Shown here: positions 46,602 through 55,711 of the stretch, piece after piece
Layout of the letters: every line of letters starts with the position of its first letter
Numbering within the stretch: the first letter of the stretch is position 1
Assembly: GCF_002939185.1 (NCBI RefSeq)
Contig: NZ_POVL01000007.1
Coordinates: 51,618-115,617, forward strand
Direction: 5' to 3'
DNA from: Enterobacter sichuanensis
GTDB lineage: Bacteria > Pseudomonadota > Gammaproteobacteria > Enterobacterales > Enterobacteriaceae
Length of the DNA: 64,000 bases
The notes under the pieces: generated by a model
The model's database searches: none
Told to the model about the DNA's origin: nothing
Seen by the model: only the letters and a program-made list of their open reading frames with translations
Made by a program: the position numbers and the translations under genes

Positions 46602-47396
46602 ATGAAACAGTATCTTGAATTGATGAAAAAAGTGCTCGACGAGGGCACGCCGAAAAACGACCGCACCGGTACCGGTACGCTCTCCATTTTTGGCCACCAG
46701 ATGCGCTTCAATCTGCAGGAAGGCTTCCCCCTAGTGACGACGAAGCGCTGCCACCTGCGCTCGATCATTCATGAACTGCTCTGGTTCCTGCAAGGCGATA
46801 CCAACGTTGCGTATCTGCACGAAAATAACGTCACCATCTGGGACGAATGGGCAGATGAAAACGGCAACCTGGGCCCGGTTTACGGCAAGCAGTGGCGCGC
46901 ATGGCCAACGCCTGATGGCCGCCACATCGACCAGATCACCACCGTGATGAACCAGCTGAAGAACGACCCGGACTCGCGTCGCATCATCGTTTCCGCCTGG
47001 AACGTGGGCGAGCTGGATAAAATGGCGCTGGCACCGTGCCACGCGTTCTTCCAGTTCTATGTCGCAGACGGCAAGCTTTCCTGCCAGCTCTACCAGCGCT
47101 CCTGTGATGTGTTCCTCGGCCTGCCGTTTAACATCGCCAGCTATGCGCTACTCGTTCACATGATGGCCCAGCAGTGCGACCTGGAAGTGGGTGATTTTGT
47201 CTGGACCGGTGGGGACACCCATCTCTACAGCAACCATATGGAACAAACGCATCTTCAGCTGACGCGCGAACCGCGTGCGCTGCCGAAGCTGATTATCAAA
47301 CGCAAACCGGCGTCAATCTTCGATTACCGCTTTGAAGATTTTGAGATTGAAGGTTACGACCCGCACCCAGGCATCAAAGCGCCCGTCGCTATCTGA
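46602..47396 (+). CDS. thyA: Thymidylate synthase
   Basis: 264 residues, as in E. coli. Makes dTMP from dUMP with methylene-THF. Catalytic Cys in [20 protein letters not shown], phosphate-binding Arg in LYQRSCD, and the C-terminal [14 protein letters not shown]. Operon with lgt, overlapping control region, conserved in enterics. Confidence 0.98.
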   Translation: MKQYLELMKKVLDEGTPKNDRTGTGTLSIFGHQMRFNLQEGFPLVTTKRCHLRSIIHELLWFLQGDTNVAYLHENNVTIWDEWADENGNLGPVYGKQWRAWPTPDGRHIDQITTVMNQLKNDPDSRRIIVSAWNVGELDKMALAPCHAFFQFYVADGKLSCQLYQRSCDVFLGLPFNIASYALLVHMMAQQCDLEVGDFVWTGGDTHLYSNHMEQTHLQLTREPRALPKLIIKRKPASIFDYRFEDFEIEGYDPHPGIKAPVAI

Positions 47397-47414
47397 TGGG
47401 ATAAAGCGTGACAC

Positions 47415-47444
47415 AACCGGTGCTTTAGAGCGCCGGTTTTTTTT
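47415..47444 (+). terminator. Terminator of lgt-thyA
   Basis: AACCGGTGCT/AGCGCCGGTT stem with a TTAG loop and an 8-nt T run. Confidence 0.92.
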
Positions 47445-47580
47445 CGCCATTATCCCCTTTCCCGACGTGCTATCCAGAAAGCGTGCAACACGCTGCAACT
47501 CTCCTGATTCTGCGGATAACGCCTCGTAAAACGATCATTCGTTGCTCGTCATGTCAACGGCGCTTCGCCACACTCCCGGT

Positions 47581-48045
47581 ATGAAAAAAGAGAACGGTTT
47601 TACGCTTATCGAAACGCTGGTCGCCATTTCGCTTGTGGTTGTTCTCAGCGCTTCAGGTCTGTACGGCTGGGACAGCTGGCAACGGCAGCAGCGTCTGTGG
47701 CAGACCGCCAGTCAGGTGCGAGATTACCTGCTGTTTCTGCGCAACCATGCCAACCGTCATAACCGCGACCACCAGATTACTCTTCAGCGGGTGGGCGAAA
47801 AAAGCTGTCTGATGAGTTCTGTCGTGCAGGCCTGCGAGAAAGGTAGCCCCTTTGTACTGATTCCGCTCTGGCCTGACGTGAAGGTGAGTGAGGTAACGCC
47901 CTCGCTAGGGTTCTATGGATTACGGAATACAGCGTGGGCAGGGCGGATACGCGTTCAAAGCCAGGCTGGAGAATGGCTGATCATTGTCTCAAATGGAGGG
48001 CGCATCAGGATGTGTAAGGTCTCAGAGGGAAGTCCATGTCGATGA
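47581..48045 (+). CDS. ppdA: Prepilin-peptidase-dependent protein A
   Basis: 154 residues. Type IV pilin-like leader cleaved after Gly (KKENGFTLIETLVAISL), GspH-like minor pseudopilin. Matches E. coli PpdA in SASGLYGWDSWQRQQRLWQT and FYGLRNTAWAGRIR. First of four pseudopilin-type genes that probably form a minor-pilin set. Start at 47581 sets the leader; the longer frame adds a non-leader extension. Confidence 0.92.
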   Translation: MKKENGFTLIETLVAISLVVVLSASGLYGWDSWQRQQRLWQTASQVRDYLLFLRNHANRHNRDHQITLQRVGEKSCLMSSVVQACEKGSPFVLIPLWPDVKVSEVTPSLGFYGLRNTAWAGRIRVQSQAGEWLIIVSNGGRIRMCKVSEGSPCR

Positions 48046-48596
48046 GGCAGCGCGGTTTTTCACTGACTGAAGTGCTGATTGCCACGGCGGTAAGCAGCCT
48101 TTTGCTGATAAGCGCATCGCGTTTCTTACCCGGCCTGCAGCGGGCGGTACTACTGCAATCCGGGCAGCGAGAGCGGGAGGAAGAGGTCTGGCAGCACCTG
48201 TTTGCGCTCGGCAAACAGCTTCAGCGTGCGGGATACTGCGCGGGAAACTGTCAGGGACAAGGGCTGTTAATCGGCAGGCAAGGGAGCTGTGTCATTGTGC
48301 GGTGGGATGCCAACAGTAACGGCAAATGGGATAGCACAGCATCAGAAAACGACAGCACCGGTTTTCGCCTGGAATCGGGGGCGCTGGAAATCCTGCGTGG
48401 GGCAACGACGTGCGAAGGAAAGGGATGGGAAAAGCTCACGGACCCGGAAAGTCTGGCGATCACGCACTTTAAGGTGAGTAAAGCCGATCGCGCCGGTTTT
48501 GCCCCAGAGCTGAATATTGAACTGGCTGCTCTTCGTCAGGGGGAACAGGGTGAGCCCTGGCAGGCGCTGTACACGGTCACGGGGTACAACCTGTGA
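48036..48596 (+). CDS. ppdB: Prepilin-peptidase-dependent protein B
   Basis: 186 residues. Leader RQRGFSLTEVLIATAVSSLL, a GspJ/PilW-like minor pseudopilin. VRWDANSNGKWD and ILRGATTCEGKGWEKLT match E. coli PpdB. Overlaps ppdA by 10 nt. Confidence 0.92.
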   Translation: MSMRQRGFSLTEVLIATAVSSLLLISASRFLPGLQRAVLLQSGQREREEEVWQHLFALGKQLQRAGYCAGNCQGQGLLIGRQGSCVIVRWDANSNGKWDSTASENDSTGFRLESGALEILRGATTCEGKGWEKLTDPESLAITHFKVSKADRAGFAPELNIELAALRQGEQGEPWQALYTVTGYNL

Positions 48597-48994
48597 GGCG
48601 TCAACGCGGAATCTCTTCGCTGGCTCTGGTACTGCTGTTGCTGGTGCTCGGTACTCTGATCCTTACCGGCCTTAACCAGCAGCTCGTGACCTTTAGTACG
48701 CTCGTCGCGGGAGAGAGCCGGTCGCTCCAGCAACAGGCGTCTGTGCAGTCCGCGCTTGAGTGGGGACGCGTTCAGCGTTGGTCATCAGCGCCACAGGTTC
48801 AGTGCAAAAAGGTATTCTCCTCGCAGGTGTGTTTGCGTCCGCTGGGTGAAGCGCATGTGCTACTGATTGCCGGCGGCAATGACCTGCTGCTCTGGCGCGC
48901 AGGAGAGGTCATCGACGGGAAAATCCACTTTTCGCCGCATGGCTGGAGTGATTTTTGTCCACTACAGGAGAGTGCGTTATGCCAGCTGCCGTGA
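48593..48994 (+). CDS. ygdB: YgdB, PulK/GspK-like minor pseudopilin-associated protein
   Basis: 133 residues starting at a GTG that overlaps the ppdB stop (GTGA). RQRGISSLALVLLLLVLGTL is a pilin-like leader with Ser in place of Glu at +5, and HGWSDFCPLQESALCQLP matches the E. coli YgdB end. Position corresponds to PilX/GspK in other minor pilin operons. Confidence 0.9.
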   Translation: MRRQRGISSLALVLLLLVLGTLILTGLNQQLVTFSTLVAGESRSLQQQASVQSALEWGRVQRWSSAPQVQCKKVFSSQVCLRPLGEAHVLLIAGGNDLLLWRAGEVIDGKIHFSPHGWSDFCPLQESALCQLP

Positions 48995-49302
48995 ACAGAG
49001 AAAAGGGGTTTAGCATGGTGGAGGTTCTGCTGGCGATGATGTTGCTGGTGATGATCGTGACGGCACTGGCGGGTTATCATCGGGCGCTGGCGGCGCGGTT
49101 TGTCGTGTTTAACCAGTATCGCCAGCTTTGGCACCATGCTTGGAATCAGACACAGCTCTCAACAAAGAGTCTCCCCGCAGGCTGGCAGGCCAGTCGGGGG
49201 CAGACAACGCTCGCCGGATGTGTCAGCATCACGGTTACACTAATTTCTCCTCTGGGGCGGCGCGGTGAGTTAACGCGTCTGCATTGCCCGGTTAGCCAGT
49301 AG
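48979..49302 (+). CDS. ppdC: Prepilin-peptidase-dependent protein C
   Basis: 107 residues, as in E. coli. Leader REKGFSMVEVLLAMMLLVMI; GCVSITVTLISPLGRRGELT near the end. GspI/PilV-like. Overlaps ygdB by 16 nt, and recC begins 12 nt later. Confidence 0.92.
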   Translation: MPAAVNREKGFSMVEVLLAMMLLVMIVTALAGYHRALAARFVVFNQYRQLWHHAWNQTQLSTKSLPAGWQASRGQTTLAGCVSITVTLISPLGRRGELTRLHCPVSQ

Positions 49303-49314
49303 TCGGGAGCGTCT

Positions 49315-52300
49315 ATGTTAAGGGTCTACCACTCAAATCGTCTGGATGTGCTGGAAGCACTGATGGAATTTATCGTTGAGCGCGAGCGGCTTGACGATCC
49401 TTTTGAGCCTGAAATGGTGCTGGTGCAGAGTACCGGTATGGCACAGTGGCTGCAAATGTCGCTTTCGCGTAAGTTTGGCATTGCCGCCAATATTGATTTC
49501 CCGCTGCCCGCGAGTTTTATCTGGGAGATGTTTGTCCGCGTATTGCCGGACATTCCGGAGCAAAGCGCCTTCAACAAGCAAGGCATGAGCTGGAAACTGA
49601 TGGCGCTGCTGCCAGAAATGCTGCAGCACGATGAATTTGCCATGCTGCGCCACTACCTCAATGACGATACCGATAAACGCAAGCTGTTCCAGCTGGCGTC
49701 GCGCACCGCTGACCTTTATGACCAGTATCTGGTCTACCGTCCGGAGTGGCTGGCCCGCTGGGAAGCGGGTGAGCAGGTAGAGGGGTTGCCGGAGGCGCAG
49801 GTCTGGCAGGCTCCCTTGTGGAAAGCTCTGGTGGAACATACGGAGAAACTTGGCCAGCCTAAGTGGCACCGTGCCAACCTCTATCAGCGGTTTATCTCTG
49901 TTCTGCAAAACAGCAATGAACGACCGCCGCGACTGCCTTCCCGTGTGTTTATCTGCGGTATTTCGGCGTTGCCACCGGTTTACCTGCAGGCGCTGAATGC
50001 GCTGGGTAAACATATCGACATTCATATTCTCTTTACTAACCCCTGTCGCCAGTACTGGGGCGATATTCAGGATGGTCGCTGGCTTTCACGACTGGTGAGC
50101 CGCCAGAGGCGACGCCTTTTTGAAGAGCGTACCGTCCCCCTGTTTAAAGACAGTGCCTCCGCCGCGCAGCTTTTCGATGAACACGGTATTCAGAACCTGC
50201 CTAATCCGCTTCTTGCCTCCTGGGGGAAGCTGGGGCGTGATTACATCCATATGCTCTCCGACATCACTTCATCAGGCGAAGGCGATGTGGATGCCTTCGT
50301 TGAAATCTCTCCGGACAGCCTGCTACATCATATTCAGTCAGATATTCTGGATCTGGAAAACCGCGCCGTTATGGGCGTGACGGCGGAGGAGTTTGAACGC
50401 AGCGACAGGAAACGAAAGCTGGAGCCTGACGATCGCAGCATTACGATCCACGTTTGTCATAGCCCACAGCGTGAAGTCGAAGTGCTTCACGACCAACTGC
50501 TGGCGATGCTGCAGGAGGATCCTGAGCTGACGCCGCGCGATATCGTGGTGATGGTGGCGGATATCGACAGCTACAGTCCCTTCATTCAGGCCGTGTTTGG
50601 CAGTGCGACAGGCGAGCGGCACCTGCCTTACGCCATCTCGGACCGTCGCGCCCGTCAATCTCATCCGGCGTTACAGGCATTTATCACGTTGCTGTCGCTG
50701 CCAGATAGTCGGTTTATCTCCGAAGATGTCCTGGCCTTACTGGATGTGCCCGTGCTGGCTGCACGCTTCAACATCAATGAAGAGGGGTTACGTTACCTTC
50801 GCCAGTGGGTTAACGAGTCTGGCGTGCGCTGGGGGATTGACGATGATAACGTCCAGGAGTTTGAACTTCCCCCAACCGGTCAGCACACGTGGCGATTTGG
50901 CCTGACGCGTATGCTGTTGGGCTACGCCATGGAAAGCAGCCAGGGAGAGTGGAACGAGGTTCTGCCTTACGATGAGTCCAGCGGCTTGATTGCGGAACTG
51001 GTGGGACATTTGGCGTCACTACTGATGCAGCTTAACCGCTGGCGACACGCACTGATGCAGCCGCGCCCGCTTGAAGAGTGGCTCCCGGTTTGCCGGGCAC
51101 TGCTCAATGATTTCTTCCTGCCAGACAGCGATACCGAAGCGGCGATGGCCCTCATTGAAACGCAGTGGCAGGCTATCGTCGACGAGGGGGTAAATTCCCA
51201 CTATCACGAGGCAATTCCGTTGTCGCTGCTGCGGGATGAGTTGACGCAGCGGCTTGATCAGGAGCGAATTAGTCAGCGTTTCCTGGCGGGTCCGATCAAT
51301 ATCTGTACCCTGATGCCAATGCGTTCTATCCCGTTTAAAGTGGTTTGCCTGCTTGGCATGAATGACGGCGTCTATCCGCGCGCGCTGGCGCCGCTGGGGT
51401 TCGATTTGATGAGCGCAGACCCAAAACGGGGCGACCGTAGCCGCCGAGATGATGACCGCTATCTCTTCCTGGAAGCACTCATTTCCGCCCAGAGTAAGCT
51501 CTATATCAGCTATATCGGCCGTTCCATTCAGGACAACAGCGAGCGTTTCCCTTCGGTTCTGGTGCAGGAGCTGGTGGATTATATCGGCCAGAGCCACTAC
51601 CTGCCGGGGGATGAAGAGCGCAACTGTGATGAGAGCGAGCAGCGGGTGAAAGCGCATATCACCTGTCACCACAGCCGCATGCCGTTTGATCCGGTGAATT
51701 ACGTTGCCAGCGAGCGCCAGAGTTATGCCCAGGAGTGGCTGCCGGCGGCGAAAAAAGAGGGGAGCGCGCATACCGATTTCATTCAGGAACTTGACCCGCT
51801 ACCGATTGATACCCTGACCGTCGAACAGCTTCAGCGGTTTTGGGCGCATCCGGTGCGCGCTTTCTTCCAGCAACGATTACAGGTCAACTTCCGCTCTGAA
51901 GAGAGCGAAATTCCTGATGCAGAACCCTTTACCCTGGAAGGGCTGGAGCGCTATCAGTTAAACCTGCAACTGCTGAATGCGTTGGTTGAAGAGGAAGATG
52001 CGGACAAACTTTACCGCCGCTACCGTGCGGCAGGGCAACTGCCTTATGGTGCGTTCGGGGAGATCGTCTGGGAGGCGCAGTGTCAGGAGATGACCGCTCT
52101 GGCAGAGCGCGTCAGAGCGTGCCGACAGCCCGGGAAGAGTATTGAAATCGACCTCAACTGTAATGGTGTGCAGCTTACGGGCTGGTTAACCCAGGTTCAG
52201 CCAGATGGTCTGCTGCGCTGGCGCCCCTCAATGCTGAGCGTTTCGCAAGGATTGCAACTCTGGCTGGAACATCTTGTCTACAGTGCGGATGGCCATAAAG

Positions 52301-52689
52301 GCGAAAGCCGCATTTTTGTGCGCAAAGAGGGCGAATGGCGTTTCCCGCCGATGGAGGCTGAGCAGGCCTTACAATACCTGTCTTTGTACATTGAAGGCTA
52401 CCGTCAGGGAATGAACAAACCGCTCCTGCTCCTGCCGGAAAGTGGTGGTGCCTGGATAAAAGCCTGTTATGACGCGCAGAATGATGCGATGTTAACGGAT
52501 GAGGCGTCACTGCAGAAGGCGCGCAGTAAGTTTATGCAGGCCTACGAAGGGAACATGATGGTGCGGGGCGAAGGGGAAGATGTCTGGTATCAGCGCTTAT
52601 GGCGCGCGCTTGAACCCGAGTACTTTGAGGCGATCAAGGAAGAGGCGCAACGCTATTTGTTACCGTTGTTCAGATTTAATCAGTCCTGA
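49315..52689 (+). CDS. recC: RecBCD subunit RecC
   Basis: 1124 residues (E. coli 1122). Scans the 3' strand for Chi in the RecBCD double-strand-break repair helicase-nuclease; its SF1 helicase and nuclease folds are inactive. Start MLRVYHSNRLDVLEALMEFI is as in E. coli. It follows the pseudopilin genes with only 12 nt, so some transcription is probably shared. ptrA follows after 139 nt. Confidence 0.97.
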   Translation: MLRVYHSNRLDVLEALMEFIVERERLDDPFEPEMVLVQSTGMAQWLQMSLSRKFGIAANIDFPLPASFIWEMFVRVLPDIPEQSAFNKQGMSWKLMALLPEMLQHDEFAMLRHYLNDDTDKRKLFQLASRTADLYDQYLVYRPEWLARWEAGEQVEGLPEAQVWQAPLWKALVEHTEKLGQPKWHRANLYQRFISVLQNSNERPPRLPSRVFICGISALPPVYLQALNALGKHIDIHILFTNPCRQYWGDIQDGRWLSRLVSRQRRRLFEERTVPLFKDSASAAQLFDEHGIQNLPNPLLASWGKLGRDYIHMLSDITSSGEGDVDAFVEISPDSLLHHIQSDILDLENRAVMGVTAEEFERSDRKRKLEPDDRSITIHVCHSPQREVEVLHDQLLAMLQEDPELTPRDIVVMVADIDSYSPFIQAVFGSATGERHLPYAISDRRARQSHPALQAFITLLSLPDSRFISEDVLALLDVPVLAARFNINEEGLRYLRQWVNESGVRWGIDDDNVQEFELPPTGQHTWRFGLTRMLLGYAMESSQGEWNEVLPYDESSGLIAELVGHLASLLMQLNRWRHALMQPRPLEEWLPVCRALLNDFFLPDSDTEAAMALIETQWQAIVDEGVNSHYHEAIPLSLLRDELTQRLDQERISQRFLAGPINICTLMPMRSIPFKVVCLLGMNDGVYPRALAPLGFDLMSADPKRGDRSRRDDDRYLFLEALISAQSKLYISYIGRSIQDNSERFPSVLVQELVDYIGQSHYLPGDEERNCDESEQRVKAHITCHHSRMPFDPVNYVASERQSYAQEWLPAAKKEGSAHTDFIQELDPLPIDTLTVEQLQRFWAHPVRAFFQQRLQVNFRSEESEIPDAEPFTLEGLERYQLNLQLLNALVEEEDADKLYRRYRAAGQLPYGAFGEIVWEAQCQEMTALAERVRACRQPGKSIEIDLNCNGVQLTGWLTQVQPDGLLRWRPSMLSVSQGLQLWLEHLVYSADGHKGESRIFVRKEGEWRFPPMEAEQALQYLSLYIEGYRQGMNKPLLLLPESGGAWIKACYDAQNDAMLTDEASLQKARSKFMQAYEGNMMVRGEGEDVWYQRLWRALEPEYFEAIKEEAQRYLLPLFRFNQS

Positions 52690-52828
52690 GTGCTGTATAA
52701 AAATTGCGCAGTCAGGGGTGTTCATTTATGATGCACTTCTTATCACGGACTGATGTACCCAAAGAAAGAGATGTTGGCGTGTCCAGCACGCAGTTTGTTA
52801 ATGATGTAGCCGTGATAAAGAGGTCGTA

Positions 52829-55711
52829 ATGCCTGGCAGCACCTTGTTTAAAGCGTTGGTTTTGTTTGTCGCCCTTTGGGCACCTGTCACTCAGGCAGAC
52901 TCCGGTTGGCAACCCGTTCAGGAAACTATCCGTAAGAGTGAAAAAGATACCCGGCAGTATCAGGCTATCCGCCTTGATAACGGCATGACCGTGCTGCTGG
53001 TTTCCGACCCGCAGGCGGTAAAATCCCTCTCGGCACTGGTGGTGCCGGTTGGGTCGCTGGAAGATCCTGAATCCCATCCCGGGCTTGCACACTATCTGGA
53101 ACATATGACGCTGATGGGGTCAAAAAAATACCCGCAGCCAGATAGCCTGTCCGAATTTCTGAAAATGCATGGCGGCAGCCATAATGCCAGTACCGCCCCG
53201 TACCGCACGGCCTTCTATCTCGAAGTCGAGAATGATGCGCTGGAAGGCGCGGTCGATCGCCTTGCTGATGCCATCGCCGCCCCGTTGCTGGATAAAAAAT
53301 ACGCCGATCGTGAACGCAATGCGGTGAATGCCGAACTGACCCTGGCCCGCACGCGAGACGGTATGCGCATGGCCCAGGTGAGCGCCGAAACCATCAACCC
53401 TGTGCATCCGGGGTCTCGTTTCTCCGGCGGTAACCTGGAGACCTTGAGCGACAAACCGAACAGCCCGGTTCTGGATGCGCTGCACGCGTTTCGCGATAAA
53501 TACTACTCCGCCAATCTGATGAAAGCGGTTATCTACAGCAATAAACCGTTGCCAGAGCTGGCGGGCATGGCGGCCAAAACGTTTGGTCGGGTGCCGAATA
53601 AAAATATCGACCGGCCGCAAATAGATGTACCGGTGGTCACGGACGCGCAAAAAGGCATCGTGATCCACTACGTGCCTGCGCTGCCGCGCAAAGTGTTACG
53701 CGTTGAATTTCGCATTGATAACAACACGGCACAGTTTCGCAGTAAAACCGACGAGCTGGTGACCTATCTCATCGGTAACCGTAGCCCGGATACGCTGTCT
53801 GACTGGCTGCAGAAACAGGGGCTGGCGGAAGGTATCCGCGCCGACTCCGATCCGGTGGTAAACGGGAACAGCGGCGTGCTGGCGATATCCGCAACCCTGA
53901 CCGACAAAGGTCAGGCACACCGCGATGAAGTGGTGGCTGCAATCTTCAGCTACCTCTCTCTGCTGCGTGAAAAAGGCGTCGACAAGCGCTACTTTGATGA
54001 ACTGGCGCACGTGCTGGATCTTGATTTCCGTTACCCATCGATAACCCGCGACATGGATTATGTGGAGTGGCTGGCCGATACCATGATCCGCGTGCCGGTG
54101 GAACACACCCTCGATGCGGTGAACATTGCCGACCAGTACAACCCTGAGGCGGTCAAAGCCCGTCTGGCGATGATGACCCCGGAGAATGCCCGCATCTGGT
54201 ACATCAGCCCGGATGAGCCGCATAACAAAACGGCTTACTTTGTCGATGCCCTTTATCAGGTGGATAAAATCAGCGCCCAGACCTTTGCCGACTGGCAAAA
54301 GAAGGCGGGAGAGATCGCGTTAAAACTGCCGGAACTGAACCCCTATATCCCGGATGATTTCTCGTTGATCAAAACCGAGAAGGACTATCCGCATCCGGCA
54401 CTTATCATTGATGAGCCGACGCTTCGCGTGGTGTATAGCCCCAGCCGCTATTTCGCAAGCGAGCCAAAGGCCGACGTCAGCGTGGTGCTGCGTAACCCGA
54501 AAGCGATGAACAGCGCCAAAAATCAGGTGATGTTCGCGCTCAATGACTATCTTGCGGGGATTGCGCTCGATCAGCTTAGCAACCAGGCGGCCGTGGGCGG
54601 CATCAGCTTCTCCACCAACGCCAACAACGGTTTGATGCTCAATGCAAATGGCTATACCCAGCGTCTACCTCAGCTGTTCCAGGCGCTGCTGGAGGGCTAT
54701 TTCAGCTATACGCCGACGGAAGAACAGTTTGAGCAGGCCAAATCGTGGTATGCGCAGATGATGGATTCTGCGGAGAAGGGCAAAGCTTACGATCTGGCGC
54801 TTATGCCAGCGCAAATGTTATCGCAGGTTCCTTATTTCCAGCGCGAGGATCGCCGCGCGCTGTTGCCTTCGATCACCTTAAAAGACGTGCTGGCTTACCG
54901 TGACGCGCTGAAAACCAACACGCGCCCGGAGTTCCTGATTGTGGGCAATATGAGCGAGGATCAGGCCAAAACCCTGGCGCAAAATGTTCGCACTCAGCTC
55001 GGCTCTAAAGGCGATGAGTGGTGCCGCAACCAGGACGTGCTGGTTGAGAAAAAGCAGAATGTAATCTTTGAAAAGGCGGGTAACAGCACGGATTCCGCCC
55101 TGGCCGCGGTATTTGTGCCAACGGGCTACGATGAATTCGCCAGTTCGGCGCAGAGTGCCGTGCTGGGCCAAATTATTCAACCGTGGTTCTATAACCAGTT
55201 ACGCACGGAAGAACAGCTCGGCTACGCGGTGTTTGCCTTCTCCATGAACGTAGGCCGCCAGTGGGGGCTGGGTTTCCTGCTGCAGAGCAGCGATAAGCAA
55301 CCGGCATATCTCTGGCAGCGTTACCAGGCTTTCTTCCCGCAGGTGGAAGCAAAACTGCGCGCCATGAAGCCGGAAGAGTTCGCCCAGATCCAGCAGGCCG
55401 TCATTGCGCAGGTGATGCAGCCGCCGCAGACGTTGGGTGAAGAAGCCTCGCAACTGAGCAAAGATTTTGATCGCGGTAATCTGAAATTTGATTCGCGTGA
55501 TAAAGTAGTGGCCGAGATAAAACAGCTGACGCCGCAAAAGGTTGCCGACTTCTTCCATCAGGCGGTGATTAAACCGCAGGGAATGACCATCCTGTCTCAG
55601 GTTTCCGGTAGCCAGAACGGGAAAACGGAGTACGTGAACCCGCAAGGCTGGAAAGTCTGGAAGAGCGTCAGCGCGCTGCAGCAATCTATGCCCTGGAGTA
55701 AGAAAGAATGA
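52829..55711 (+). CDS. ptrA: Pitrilysin (protease III)
   Basis: 960 residues (E. coli 962). Periplasmic M16 zinc metalloprotease that degrades small peptides such as insulin fragments. Signal peptide (LFKALVLFVALWAPVTQA), inverted zinc motif His88-xx-Glu91-His92 in LAHYLEHMTLMG, further ligand Glu in RERNAVNAELTL. Its stop overlaps the recB start (ATGA). It is an envelope protease gene embedded in the recC-recB-recD operon, as in E. coli. Confidence 0.97.
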   Translation: MPGSTLFKALVLFVALWAPVTQADSGWQPVQETIRKSEKDTRQYQAIRLDNGMTVLLVSDPQAVKSLSALVVPVGSLEDPESHPGLAHYLEHMTLMGSKKYPQPDSLSEFLKMHGGSHNASTAPYRTAFYLEVENDALEGAVDRLADAIAAPLLDKKYADRERNAVNAELTLARTRDGMRMAQVSAETINPVHPGSRFSGGNLETLSDKPNSPVLDALHAFRDKYYSANLMKAVIYSNKPLPELAGMAAKTFGRVPNKNIDRPQIDVPVVTDAQKGIVIHYVPALPRKVLRVEFRIDNNTAQFRSKTDELVTYLIGNRSPDTLSDWLQKQGLAEGIRADSDPVVNGNSGVLAISATLTDKGQAHRDEVVAAIFSYLSLLREKGVDKRYFDELAHVLDLDFRYPSITRDMDYVEWLADTMIRVPVEHTLDAVNIADQYNPEAVKARLAMMTPENARIWYISPDEPHNKTAYFVDALYQVDKISAQTFADWQKKAGEIALKLPELNPYIPDDFSLIKTEKDYPHPALIIDEPTLRVVYSPSRYFASEPKADVSVVLRNPKAMNSAKNQVMFALNDYLAGIALDQLSNQAAVGGISFSTNANNGLMLNANGYTQRLPQLFQALLEGYFSYTPTEEQFEQAKSWYAQMMDSAEKGKAYDLALMPAQMLSQVPYFQREDRRALLPSITLKDVLAYRDALKTNTRPEFLIVGNMSEDQAKTLAQNVRTQLGSKGDEWCRNQDVLVEKKQNVIFEKAGNSTDSALAAVFVPTGYDEFASSAQSAVLGQIIQPWFYNQLRTEEQLGYAVFAFSMNVGRQWGLGFLLQSSDKQPAYLWQRYQAFFPQVEAKLRAMKPEEFAQIQQAVIAQVMQPPQTLGEEASQLSKDFDRGNLKFDSRDKVVAEIKQLTPQKVADFFHQAVIKPQGMTILSQVSGSQNGKTEYVNPQGWKVWKSVSALQQSMPWSKKE

